This document shows positions 1 through 7,070 of a stretch of DNA of 26,216 nt, piece after piece. A program made the position numbers and the translations under genes. The first letter of the stretch is position 1; every line of letters starts with the position of its first letter. Location of the stretch: assembly GCA_965365655.1 (NCBI GenBank), contig CBDUCN010000025.1, forward strand, positions 1-26,216. Direction: 5' to 3'. The notes below the pieces were generated by a model that worked only from the letters and a program-made list of their open reading frames with translations, did not search any database and was not told where the DNA came from. Source of the stretch: JBFHNV01 sp965365655. Lineage in GTDB: Bacteria > Pseudomonadota > Gammaproteobacteria > HK1.

Positions 1-54
1 CGAGGTGAGCGCCGAGCCCGGGCGGCGGCCGGGTCCCGACAACGAGGATCGTCC

Positions 55-822
55 ATGCGCTTCCAGGACCAGGTCGCGATCATCACCGGCGCCGCCAGCG
101 GCATCGGGCGGGCCAGCAGCGAGATCCTCGCGGCGGAGGGGGCCGTCGTCGTGGCGGTGGATCTGGACGCACGGCGTCTCGACGCGCTGGTCTCGGGGAT
201 CCGCGACGCCGGCGGGCGCGCCGACGCGATACCGGGCGACGTCACCGCCGACGGCGAGGCCGCGAGCGTCGCACGGCACGCCGAGGAGCGATACGGCCGC
301 ATCGACGTGCTGGTCAATGCCGTCGGCGGCAGCACCATCGTCGCGAACTCGTCACGCCCCATCGACGAGCTGACGCTGGACGAGTGGCGCCGCCTCGTCG
401 ACTTCAACCTCACGGGCACCTTCCTGTTCACCCGCGCCGTGCTGCCCGCGATGAAGCGCCGGCGCGCAGGCAAGATCGTGAACGTGTCGTCCATCGCCGG
501 GCGCGGCCTCAGCCTGGTGAGCAGCAGCGCCTACGCCGCCGCCAAGGGCGGCATCATCGCGCTCACCCGCAAGCTGTCCTTCGAGCTGGGCCCGTTCGGC
601 ATCACCTGCAACGCGATCGCCCCCGGCGTCACGCTGACCGAGCGGGTGGCGCCGCTGTGGGATGCGAAGACCGACGCGCAGCGCGAGCAGGTGCTGGCCA
701 ACATCCCGCTCGGGCGCATGCCGCGCGCCGAGGACCAGGCCCGGGTCGTCGCGTTCCTCGCGTCGCGGGACGCGGACTTCGTCAACGGCACGACCATCGA
801 CGTCGCGGGCGGGCAGCGCTAG
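55..822 (+). CDS. SDR family NAD(P)-dependent oxidoreductase
   Basis: A classical short-chain dehydrogenase/reductase of 255 aa, the usual length for the family. The Rossmann glycine motif TGAASGIG is at residues 11-18. An Asp at residue 36, at the end of the second strand, favours NAD(H) over NADP(H). The NAVGG structural motif starts at residue 88. The catalytic set is Ser146, Tyr160 and Lys164 (YAAAK), with Asn118 as the fourth member. The C-terminus has the usual FVNGTTIDVAGG ending. The substrate cannot be read from the sequence. The start is ATG with a weak GAGG about 8 bases upstream. A TGA at positions 6-8 could close an upstream gene outside the window. It stands apart from the regulator gene downstream by about 140 bp. 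Confidence 0.93.
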   Translation: MRFQDQVAIITGAASGIGRASSEILAAEGAVVVAVDLDARRLDALVSGIRDAGGRADAIPGDVTADGEAASVARHAEERYGRIDVLVNAVGGSTIVANSSRPIDELTLDEWRRLVDFNLTGTFLFTRAVLPAMKRRRAGKIVNVSSIAGRGLSLVSSSAYAAAKGGIIALTRKLSFELGPFGITCNAIAPGVTLTERVAPLWDAKTDAQREQVLANIPLGRMPRAEDQARVVAFLASRDADFVNGTTIDVAGGQR

Positions 823-870
823 CGGGCTGTTGATTTTCGGCAGCCTGCTCGCGGGCTGCGTCGTCGACCC

Positions 871-932
871 GACCCCGGTCAATGTCCGGTATCGCGGCCC
901 CGGGTCCCCGCCTGACCCCGGTCAACGCCCGG
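871..932. repeat. 19-bp direct repeat pair upstream of the response regulator
   Basis: Positions 871-889 and 914-932 share GACCCCGGTCAA followed by a nearly matching tail, 17 of 19 bases identical with a 43-bp period. They end 28 bp before the regulator ATG. Tandem half-sites for a transcription factor would look like this, but no factor can be named. Confidence 0.4.
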
Positions 933-947
933 CCAGGCAGATGGGAC

Positions 948-953
948 TAGGCT
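948..953 (+). promoter_or_regulatory. candidate -10 element (TAGGCT), leaderless-type position
   Basis: TAGGCT ends 7 bases before the ATG at 961, and there is no Shine-Dalgarno in between. If it is used, transcription would begin at or next to the start codon. No clear -35 element is seen. Confidence 0.25.
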
Positions 954-960
954 TTTCCCG

Positions 961-1437
961 ATGAGCGGGTGCGAGCGTGATGGTCAGGCGTCGTCCGGGA
1001 CCGTGGTCCGGGACGCGGACGGCAGGCCGTTGACGATCCTCGTCGTCGAGGACGATCGCGATCTGCTGGACGCGTTCACGATGGCGCTTCGCGTGTGCGG
1101 CTACGAGGTCGTATCGGCCGACGGCGGGGAGGCAGCGCTCGCGGCCATCGAGCGCTGCGGGAAGCCGGTGGACGTCGTGCTCACGGACGTGGTGATGTCG
1201 GACATGAGCGGCGTCGAGCTGGTGCGACGGCTGTCCGTGCGCAACCCCTCGCTTCGATCGCTGTACATGTCGGGATACCCCGCGTACGTGCTGAGCCGGT
1301 ACGGGCTGGATGGGCAGGAGGACGATTTCCTGCACAAGCCGTTCGCGTTCGAGCTCCTCGAGCAGAAGCTCGAGAAGATGTTCGCGACGGACGGGGCCGA
1401 GCCGTCCCCCCCGCGCGACGGGCGGGACGGAGCGTAG
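961..1437 (+). CDS. single-domain response regulator (CheY-like receiver)
   Basis: A 158-aa protein made of one receiver domain (about residues 24-142) with short unstructured tails and no output domain. The acidic cluster is Glu30-Asp31-Asp32. The phosphoacceptor is Asp76 in VLTDVVM. Ser104 (YMSGY) is the switch Ser/Thr and Lys126 (HKPF) the invariant lysine, so phosphorylation should work. The LYMSGY and FLHKPF style is that of receivers attached to hybrid histidine kinases. It probably signals through a partner. The best local candidate is the PAS-like protein that starts 6 bp after its stop. No cognate kinase is in the window. The N-terminal 20 residues are disordered-looking. Confidence 0.93.
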   Translation: MSGCERDGQASSGTVVRDADGRPLTILVVEDDRDLLDAFTMALRVCGYEVVSADGGEAALAAIERCGKPVDVVLTDVVMSDMSGVELVRRLSVRNPSLRSLYMSGYPAYVLSRYGLDGQEDDFLHKPFAFELLEQKLEKMFATDGAEPSPPRDGRDGA

Positions 1438-1443
1438 CTGCTG

Positions 1444-2034
1444 ATGCCGCGCGAGCCCGCCGAGCCGCTCCGCGTCAGCTATCGCGTCGACGCGCGCGCG
1501 ACCATCGTCGGCGTCGGCGGCGGCTGGGACGGATTCGCTGCCGCGAACGGCGCGCCGGCGCTGGCCGCGGACGAGACCGTCGGCAAGCCGCTCTGGCACT
1601 ACGTCACCGGCGCCGAGACCCGCTACCTCTACGAGCTGCTTTTCGACAGGGTGCGCGCGCTGGAGGTCCCGATCGAGGTGCCGTTCCGCTGCGACGCGCC
1701 GGCGCTGCGGCGCTTCATGGTGCTGCGGGTGGCGCCGGCCGCCGACGGTGCGCTCGACCTCGAAGCCTTCGCGCGCCGCGTCGAGAAGCGCTCTCCCGTG
1801 TGGCTGCTCGATCCGCGAGCCGTGCGTGGCGACGGGACGCTGCCCATCTGCAGTTTCTGCAAGCGCATCGAGTCCGGGCCCATGGGCTGGCTGGAGGCCG
1901 AGGACGCGATCGCGCGGCTCGGTCTGCTGATCGCGGAGTGCCCGCCGATGCTGAGCCACGTGGTGTGCGGCGAGTGCACGCACAGGGTCGAGGATCTGCT
2001 CGAGAGCGCCGGCAGGGCACCCCGCGACGGATGA
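1444..2034 (+). CDS. PAS-like sensor protein with C-terminal CxxC...CxxC module
   Basis: A 196-aa soluble protein. Residues about 15-112 fit a PAS-like fold of the type seen in small bacterial signalling proteins (GKPLWHYVTGAETRYLYELL and then PFRCDAP). The C-terminus carries Cys136-x2-Cys139 (ICSFCKRI) and Cys175-x2-Cys178 (VVCGECTHR), with SH before the second pair. This pattern is known at the C-termini of some PAS-containing sensors (CxxCKKIRD...SHGICPxC). It suggests a bound metal or a redox-active cysteine cluster, but that is inference. It has no kinase or output domain. It lies 6 bp behind the receiver gene in the same direction, so the two are probably co-transcribed and work together. 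Confidence 0.8.
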   Translation: MPREPAEPLRVSYRVDARATIVGVGGGWDGFAAANGAPALAADETVGKPLWHYVTGAETRYLYELLFDRVRALEVPIEVPFRCDAPALRRFMVLRVAPAADGALDLEAFARRVEKRSPVWLLDPRAVRGDGTLPICSFCKRIESGPMGWLEAEDAIARLGLLIAECPPMLSHVVCGECTHRVEDLLESAGRAPRDG

Positions 2035-2295
2035 TCCTCGCGAACGGCTCGCGGGGCGGTTCCGTACGAGCCCGCGACGTCATGCCACCGGTGGCGGGTG
2101 TTCGGCGGGTGCACGGCAGGCCCCGCGCCGCCCCGCCGCTCGTGGGCCGTGCGCGCTCCCTGGCTTGCGCGCCGCGCGGGAGTGCTGCAGCCGGATGGAA
2201 ACGGGCCGCGGCGCGGCAGGGTTCGCGGCTCCGCCGCGCGTCCGTGTACCGCCGTCAGGACGAAGCCCGGGCGCGCCCCGTTGCGCCGCGCCCGC

Positions 2296-2478
2296 TCAGT
2301 TGTCGCTCGGCACCGCCGCCTGGGCCGGGCTCTCGCCGAACCAGCGCACCAGGGCGCGGCGGGCGGCGTCGCCGGCGCGCCGTTCCTGCACCGGCCGCGG
2401 CGGCACCGCGGTCAGCGCCGGCAGCGGCGGCGACATGGGATCCCGTGACGGGCGCAGCGCGCGCGGACGGATGTTCAT
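2296..2478 (-). CDS. small hypothetical protein (60 aa) downstream of nnrS
   Basis: An unrecognised 60-aa protein, basic and proline-rich in the first half (RPRALRPSRDP, PPRPVQERR), with a short amphipathic stretch RRALVRWFGES near the end. It has no signal peptide or membrane helix. The ATG at 2478 was chosen because GAGAGGA lies 9 bases upstream; longer in-frame starts have no such site. Third codon positions are almost all G or C, as in the real genes around it. It is on the same strand as nnrS, 166 bp downstream of its stop. An Fnr-like half-palindrome and a strict dyad lie in the gap, so it may be part of the same nitrosative or low-oxygen response. Confidence 0.6.
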   Translation of the reverse strand: MNIRPRALRPSRDPMSPPLPALTAVPPRPVQERRAGDAARRALVRWFGESPAQAAVPSDN

Positions 2479-2567
2479 GATCGAAGGTCCTCTCGGTATG
2501 CGAATCATCGGGGCGCGCATGCTCGGGCTGCGGCAACGCGCGCACAAGCGAGAGGTTCTTACTCGAG

Positions 2568-2586
2568 CGTCAAGGATTTCTTGACG
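2568..2586. promoter_or_regulatory. perfect 7-bp dyad, CGTCAAG/CTTGACG
   Basis: CGTCAAG at 2568-2574 and CTTGACG at 2580-2586 are exact inverted copies separated by 5 bases (GATTT). There is no T-run, so a simple terminator is unlikely. It lies between nnrS and the 60-aa gene and overlaps the Fnr-like site, which suits an operator. Confidence 0.45.
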
Positions 2587-2594
2587 GAGATCAG
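2581..2594 (-). promoter_or_regulatory. Fnr/NnrR-like site upstream of the 60-aa gene
   Basis: TTGACGGAGATCAG matches the Crp/Fnr-family pattern TTGAT-N4-ATCAA at 8 of 10 defined bases. A minus-strand TAAGAA at 2561-2556 could be a -10 element. That would put the site centre about 39 bases upstream of the start of transcription, near the usual class II position. Confidence 0.35.
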
Positions 2595-2644
2595 TCGCGC
2601 GCGGAGTGTGACGGCGTCGCGTTCCTCGGATCCGCGCGCCGGCG

Positions 2645-3847
2645 TCAGCCGGGCCGGCCGTCCGCGCGCGGCCGCCACAGCATCGGCGCGAAGGCGATCA
2701 GGAACGCCGCGAACGCGAGCGTCCACAGCGCTGCCGCGGCGCCCAGCCACAGGGTCCACGCGGCGGGTGCGACGGCCGGCCCGAACACGCGGCACGCCGC
2801 CGCCGCCGTCACCAGCGCGTAGGCGACCACGGCGAGTCCGGGCGCGCGCAGCGCGCGCCCCGTGTGGCCCAGTGTGGCGCGGCTCATGACGCCGAGGATC
2901 AGCGTCGCGAACGCGCCCGCCGTCAGCGCGTGCGGCCAGCTCGCGCCGGCCAGCGGTGCGCCGAGAAGCGACGCGGACTTCAGCGCGAGGCCGACCGCCA
3001 GCCATGCATAGCCGACGTGCAGCACCCACAGCAGCGGCTCGCCCAGCGTGCGGTGCCCGCGCCAGCGCGACAGCCGTGCGGCGATCAGCACCGCCGCGAG
3101 CGCTGCGGCGATTCCGGCCGCCGTGCCTCCGGGGGCGGCCAGATCGACGCACAGCACGCCCGCGGCCGCGGCGATCGCGCCGCCGTCAAGCCACGGCACG
3201 CGCGGAATGGACACGCCGGTGCCGCTGCGCTTCAGCCAGGCGGAGGTGAACGCGGGCGTGATGCGCCCGCCGACGATCACCGTCAGCAGCAGCACGCAGT
3301 CGAGCGCGATGCGCAGCGGGGAGACGTCGGTGCCGCCCGCGAGGTGGAAGCGCAGGTTCGCGGCGAACAGCAGCGCGAGCAGCGCGACGAACACGAGGTT
3401 GCGCCGGTTGCCGGAGCGCACCAGCGATGGCGTGATCGCGAGCGCAAGCGCGACCGGGAACGCGAGATCGATTGTCGCCACCCAGCCCGCCGGCAGCCCG
3501 GTCGGCAGGCTGACGGCGGCGCGCCCGGCGAGCCAGATCAGCACCAGCACGAGCAGTGGTGCGCCGGCGAAGCCGCGCGCGCCGGTCCAGCTCGGCACCG
3601 CGGTGAGCAGGAACCCCGCGACGGCCGCCATGACGAAGCCGTAGAGCATCTCGTGCGCGTGCCACGCGAGCGGGGGCAGCGGCGCGCCGGGCAGGTCCAG
3701 CCCGTGAAGCAGCGCCATCCAGGCCGGCATCGCGAGCCCGGCGTGCAGCGCGGCGAGCAGGAAGAAGGGCCGGAAGCCGTACGCGAACAGTGCGAACCCG
3801 TCCCGCGCGGGCTCGCCGCGGGCCCTGGCCGGCGCGTCTAGCGTCAC
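2645..3847 (-). CDS. nnrS: NnrS family haem/copper membrane protein
   Basis: A polytopic inner-membrane protein of 400 aa, the normal NnrS length, with about twelve hydrophobic segments. The N-terminus has the family signature FAYGFRPFFLLA (residues 20-31) and the histidine motif WHAHEM (62-67). A later MSRATLGHTGR is also typical. NnrS proteins are linked to denitrification and to protection from nitric oxide, and a member has been reported to bind haem and copper. The GTG start at 3847 is preceded by AGGAGG at a good distance. An in-frame extension upstream is Arg/Pro-rich and unlike the family. An Fnr/NnrR-like site lies 70 bp upstream, which agrees with NnrR-type control. Confidence 0.9.
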   Translation of the reverse strand: MTLDAPARARGEPARDGFALFAYGFRPFFLLAALHAGLAMPAWMALLHGLDLPGAPLPPLAWHAHEMLYGFVMAAVAGFLLTAVPSWTGARGFAGAPLLVLVLIWLAGRAAVSLPTGLPAGWVATIDLAFPVALALAITPSLVRSGNRRNLVFVALLALLFAANLRFHLAGGTDVSPLRIALDCVLLLTVIVGGRITPAFTSAWLKRSGTGVSIPRVPWLDGGAIAAAAGVLCVDLAAPGGTAAGIAAALAAVLIAARLSRWRGHRTLGEPLLWVLHVGYAWLAVGLALKSASLLGAPLAGASWPHALTAGAFATLILGVMSRATLGHTGRALRAPGLAVVAYALVTAAAACRVFGPAVAPAAWTLWLGAAAALWTLAFAAFLIAFAPMLWRPRADGRPG

Positions 3848-3916
3848 CCTCGTGCCTCCTCGGGTTTCGGGACGTGTGTCCGGACGCAGGCTAACGGCCG
3901 CGCTGCCTGCGTGCCC

Positions 3917-3930
3917 TTGACCCAGGGCAA
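3917..3930 (-). promoter_or_regulatory. Fnr/NnrR-type binding site upstream of nnrS
   Basis: TTGACCCAGGGCAA fits TTG-N8-CAA exactly and is flanked by CC and GG that extend the dyad. On the minus strand TTAGCC at 3895-3890 could be the -10. The site centre would then be about 40-41 bases upstream of transcription start, the class II activator position. Confidence 0.55.
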
Positions 3931-4203
3931 GGACGGCCGGCGGTTGCTGCCGTCGTGCGCGGCGCGGCCACGCACGACGCGGCGCTGGTGCGCATCTACC
4001 CGGTGCTGATGACCGGCCCCGTAGCCGTCCCGGGCGGGATCCCGCAGACGCGGGCCAGCGTTGCCGGCGTCTGCGCGCGGGCATCGGCCCGGCACGGGAA
4101 CGGGGCGCGAGGCCGTCCCGAAACCCGTGTCGAAACCAGCTCGAAGCCGATAGCTTGCGCGGGCTGGCAGGGAGCCGGGACCTGGAGGGAAACGAAAGCG
4201 GCC

Positions 4204-4223
4204 CGAAGCCTATAGATTGCGCG
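4204..4223 (+). promoter_or_regulatory. second copy of 20-bp repeat, containing -10-like TATAGA
   Basis: This copy and the one at 4142-4161 match at 18 of 20 bases (shared CGAAGCC and TTGCGCG ends). The downstream copy contains TATAGA at 4211-4216, 8 bases before the ATG. The upstream copy has GATAGC at the same place. Duplicated promoter or operator is the simplest reading. Confidence 0.4.
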
Positions 4224-4224
4224 C

Positions 4225-5073
4225 ATGGGGCCCGGCGACACCTGGATGACCGCGGCGGTGCTGCTCGCCGCGTTCACGCACGCGGTGTGGCACGCGCTGC
4301 TGAAGGCGGGCGGCGACCAGCTGCAGACCATCGCCGCGGTGTACGGCGCGACCGCGCTGGCGTGCGCCGCCGCGGCGCCCTTCGTCGCGCTGCCGCCGCC
4401 GCAGGCCTTCGGGCTCATCGCGCTCTCGGTGGCGCTGCACTGCGGCTCCTACGTCTACATCGCGCGCGCGTACACCACGGGCCACCTCGCGCACGCGTTC
4501 CCGCTGTACCGCGGGCTCGCGCCGGTGCTGGTGGCCGGCGGCGCGTGGCTGGTCACCGGCGAGCGCCTCGCGCCGCTCGCGCTGGCCGGCCTCGCGCTGG
4601 CCGCCGGCGGGGTCGCGTGCCTCGCGTTCGAACGTGGCCTGCCGTGGCGCGGCCACGCGCCCATCGGCGGCCTGCTGCTGTCGGCCCTGTTCGTCGCCGC
4701 GTACACCGTGGTGGACGGTCTCGGCGTGCGCGCGTCGCCCTCGGCGGTGGGCTACGTGGTGTGGCTGTTCCTGCTCAACGGCCCGGCCATCGGGTTGATC
4801 GCGCTGGCCGCGCGGCGCCGCGGCGCGCCGCCGACGCGCCTCGGCCGCTCGCGCCTCGCGGTCGCGAGCGGGCTCGCGCTGGTGTCGCACGGTGTCGTGA
4901 TCTGGGCGCTGAGCGTGGGTGCGCTGGCGACGGTGGCGGCGCTGCGCGAGACCTCGGTGGTGTTCGCCGCGCTGATCGGCACGCTGGTGCTGCGCGAGCC
5001 CTTCGGGCGCACGCGCATCCTCGCCGCGGTGCTGGTGGCCGTCGGCGTGGCGCTGCTGCACGGCGCGGGCTGA
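4225..5073 (+). CDS. EamA/DMT family transporter
   Basis: A 282-aa integral membrane protein with about ten hydrophobic segments in two repeats, the layout of drug/metabolite (EamA) permeases. The first repeat opens at AAVLLAAFTHAVWHALLKAG. The second ends with ALRETSVVFAALIGTLVLREPFGRTRILAAVLVAVGVALL, the usual signature of the last three helices. The E in LREPF is typical. The substrate cannot be inferred. The ATG at 4225 has no Shine-Dalgarno, and a -10-like TATAGA ends only 8 bases before it, so the transcript may be leaderless. An internal ATG at 4246 has no better ribosome-binding site. It is divergent from nnrS. Confidence 0.88.
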   Translation: MGPGDTWMTAAVLLAAFTHAVWHALLKAGGDQLQTIAAVYGATALACAAAAPFVALPPPQAFGLIALSVALHCGSYVYIARAYTTGHLAHAFPLYRGLAPVLVAGGAWLVTGERLAPLALAGLALAAGGVACLAFERGLPWRGHAPIGGLLLSALFVAAYTVVDGLGVRASPSAVGYVVWLFLLNGPAIGLIALAARRRGAPPTRLGRSRLAVASGLALVSHGVVIWALSVGALATVAALRETSVVFAALIGTLVLREPFGRTRILAAVLVAVGVALLHGAG

Positions 5074-5273
5074 GCGCGGCGACGCCGCCGCGATCTCCGC
5101 CGCGGCGGCCGTCCGCGCCGCCGGCCGGCCCGCTGCGCATCCCGCGGACGGCGACGGGCAGCGGGTCAGTCCCGCCGGTTCGTGCTGCGCGTCGGCGGCC
5201 GCATGCCACGCGGAGGGGCGGGTCAGGCCGCCGACGCATCGCGCGCCGGCTACCGTGCGGTGCCCCGGCTCGC

Positions 5274-5286
5274 GCACACTGTGTGC
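5274..5286. promoter_or_regulatory. perfect palindrome GCACAC-T-GTGTGC
   Basis: Six-base arms around a single T, 28 bp before the phosphoesterase ATG. It has the form of a small operator. No regulator is nearby, so its role is open. Confidence 0.3.
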
Positions 5287-5314
5287 CGGTACCGTTCCCG
5301 GGAGGCCGTGCCGG

Positions 5315-6118
5315 ATGAAGTTCATCCACCTGACCGACACCCACCTCGTCGCCCGCGGCCGCCCGCTGCACGGCCTGGACCCCGCGGCGCGCCTGGACGC
5401 CTGCGTCGCGCGCATCGCCGAACGCCACGGCGACGCCGCGTTCTGCATCCTGACCGGTGACGTTGCCGACGGCGGCGACCCGGCAGCCTATGCGTGCGCA
5501 CGCGAGGCGCTGGCCGCGCTGCCGATGCCGGTGCACGCGATCCCCGGCAACCACGACGACCGCGCCGCGTTCGTGGCCGCGTTCCCGGACACGCCGCGCG
5601 ACAGGCACGGCTTCGTGCAGCACGCGTTCCGCCACGACGGCGTCACCTTCGTCCTGCTCGACACGCTGGAGCCGTCGCAGGGCTCCGGCGGTGCGTTCTG
5701 CGCGCGCCGCGCGGAGTGGCTCGCCGAGCGGCTCGCCGACGCGGGCGACGGCCCGGTGCTGCTGTTCATGCACCACCCGCCGTTCGACATCGGGCTGCCC
5801 CTGCTCGACGCGATCGGCCTCGCCGATCCCGCGCCCTTCACCGATGCCGTCACGGCCGCGCGCAACGTGCAGCACCTGTTCTTCGGCCACGCGCACCGCC
5901 CGATCTGCGGGCGCTGGCGCGGGATCTCGTTCTCGACCCTGTACGGCACCAGCCACCAGACCCGCCTCGACTTCCAGGGCGGGGAGCGCATCGCGTACAC
6001 CGCCGAGCCGCCCGCGTACGCGGTGGTGCTGGTCGACGGCGAGCAGATCACCATCCATACCGATCACTTCCTCGAGGACGACGCGGACATCAGGGGGGCG
6101 CCGCCGCGCAAGGCCTGA
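5315..6118 (+). CDS. class III cyclic-nucleotide-type metallophosphoesterase (CpdA/GpdQ-like)
   Basis: A 267-aa calcineurin-like phosphoesterase with all five metal-binding motifs: Asp8-x-His10 (HLTDTH), Asp49 in GDVADGGD, GNHD at 78-81, His153-His154 (MHHPP) and GHAH at 191-194. The spacing, and the GHAHRPICGRWRGI and FSTLYGTSHQ stretch, fit the group of CpdA (3',5'-cAMP phosphodiesterase) and GpdQ (glycerophosphodiesterase). It is cytosolic, with no signal peptide. The ATG at 5315 is preceded by GGGAGG ten bases upstream; longer in-frame starts add low-complexity sequence. The substrate could be a cyclic nucleotide or a phosphodiester. The LLM oxidoreductase gene follows after 48 bp on the same strand. 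Confidence 0.87.
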   Translation: MKFIHLTDTHLVARGRPLHGLDPAARLDACVARIAERHGDAAFCILTGDVADGGDPAAYACAREALAALPMPVHAIPGNHDDRAAFVAAFPDTPRDRHGFVQHAFRHDGVTFVLLDTLEPSQGSGGAFCARRAEWLAERLADAGDGPVLLFMHHPPFDIGLPLLDAIGLADPAPFTDAVTAARNVQHLFFGHAHRPICGRWRGISFSTLYGTSHQTRLDFQGGERIAYTAEPPAYAVVLVDGEQITIHTDHFLEDDADIRGAPPRKA

Positions 6119-6166
6119 CGGCCGCGCTGCTAAGGTCCGCGATGGGCGGCGTGACGGGAGGATGCG

Positions 6167-7030
6167 ATGCAGGTCGGAGTCAGCATTCCGAACCACTGGG
6201 GCGTGGAGAGCGTCCACGACGTGCTCGCGCTGGCGGTCGAGGCCGAGACCCTGGGCTTCGCGTCGGTGTGGACCCAGGACCACCTGCTCAACGTCGGGCG
6301 CGTGCGCGACCGCCTCGAGGATCGCCCGTACTGGCATCCGCTGGCGGTGCTGTCCGCGGCGGCCGTGATGACGTCGCGCATCACGCTGGGAACCTCGGTG
6401 ATGGTGCTGCCGTACCACGACCCGGTGGGCCTCGCGAAGTACGCCGCGACGCTGGACGCGCTGTGCGACGGGCGCTTCGTGCTCGGTGTGGGCGTCGGTG
6501 CGCTGCGCGAGGAGTTCGACGCGCTCGGCGTGCCGTTCGGCCGCCGCGGTGCGCTGACGGACGAGAGCATCGCGGTGATGAAGGACCTGTGGACCAGCCC
6601 GGAGCCGTCCTACGCGGGCGGGCGTTTCAGGTTCGCGAACCTGCGCTTCTCGCCGCGGCCGGTGCAGACGCCGCACGTGCCGCTGTGGATCGGCGGCTCC
6701 AGCGACGCCGCGATCCGGCGAGCGGCACGCGCCGGCGACGGCTGGCACCCGGCGAACGTCACGCCGGCGGCCTTCGCCGACGGCGTGCAGCGCCTGCGCG
6801 GCCTCGCCGTGGACGCGGGGCGCGATCCCGCGCGCCTGGCGCTGTCGCTTCGCCTGGACGTGGATTGCGCCGCGCCGCCGTCGCAGGCCTCGATGACGAA
6901 GCTCGAGGGTGACCTCGCCGCGTACCGCGACGCCGGAGTGCAGCACGCGGTGCTCGCGCTCGCGTCGGGCGACGTGACGCGCCTGCGCGAGTGGATGAAC
7001 GCCGCCGCGGGCGCGCTGCTCGCGCGTTGA
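6167..7030 (+). CDS. LLM class flavin-dependent oxidoreductase
   Basis: A 287-aa luciferase-like monooxygenase domain protein. Typical pieces are VWTQDHLL near residue 34, ITLGTSVMVLPYHDPVGLAKYAATLDALCDGRFVLGVGVG (about 72-111) and PLWIGGSSDAAIRRAARAGDGWHP, the pattern of the F420/FMN-dependent TIGR03619-like group. It probably carries out a flavin- or F420-dependent oxidation or reduction; the substrate is not readable. The start is supported by GGGAGG six to ten bases upstream of ATG. It is convergent with the molybdenum hydroxylase operon, with a strong hairpin between the two stops. Confidence 0.9.
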   Translation: MQVGVSIPNHWGVESVHDVLALAVEAETLGFASVWTQDHLLNVGRVRDRLEDRPYWHPLAVLSAAAVMTSRITLGTSVMVLPYHDPVGLAKYAATLDALCDGRFVLGVGVGALREEFDALGVPFGRRGALTDESIAVMKDLWTSPEPSYAGGRFRFANLRFSPRPVQTPHVPLWIGGSSDAAIRRAARAGDGWHPANVTPAAFADGVQRLRGLAVDAGRDPARLALSLRLDVDCAAPPSQASMTKLEGDLAAYRDAGVQHAVLALASGDVTRLREWMNAAAGALLAR

Positions 7031-7056
7031 GCCGCCGCCCGCGGGCCGGCGGCGGC
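7031..7056. terminator. bidirectional hairpin between convergent genes
   Basis: GCCGCCGCC at 7031-7039 pairs perfectly with GGCGGCGGC at 7048-7056 over an 8-base loop. It sits right behind the LLM stop and 15 bp behind the molybdopterin-subunit stop. No T-tract is present, so it may act as a weak or factor-assisted terminator or as an mRNA 3' stabiliser. Confidence 0.5.
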
Positions 7057-7070
7057 GCCGATCGCCGGCG

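Larger units (their letters stand above)
830..964 (+). pseudogene. possible lipoprotein remnant or tiny lipoprotein
   Basis: The frame reads a hydrophobic run ending in a lipobox-like LLAGC, followed by a Pro-rich tail of about 33 residues. Its stop codon TGA overlaps the ATG of the response regulator. It could start only at TTG (830), and it lacks the basic N-terminal residues of a real signal peptide. It may be a decayed lipoprotein gene, a very short coupled ORF, or chance. Two 19-bp near-identical direct repeats lie inside it. Confidence 0.2.
3848..4224. other. divergent intergenic region between nnrS and the EamA permease gene
   Basis: 377 bp with no credible gene. It holds the TTG-N8-CAA site (3917-3930), a 14-bp inverted repeat whose arms lie near its two ends (3861-3874 and 4114-4127), and a 20-bp near-identical direct repeat at 4142-4161 and 4204-4223. 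Confidence 0.6.

Noticed and set aside
4775..6946. Long minus-strand frame opposite the EamA, phosphoesterase and LLM genes
   Set aside because: His/Arg-rich shadow frame. The three plus-strand genes have complete conserved motifs.
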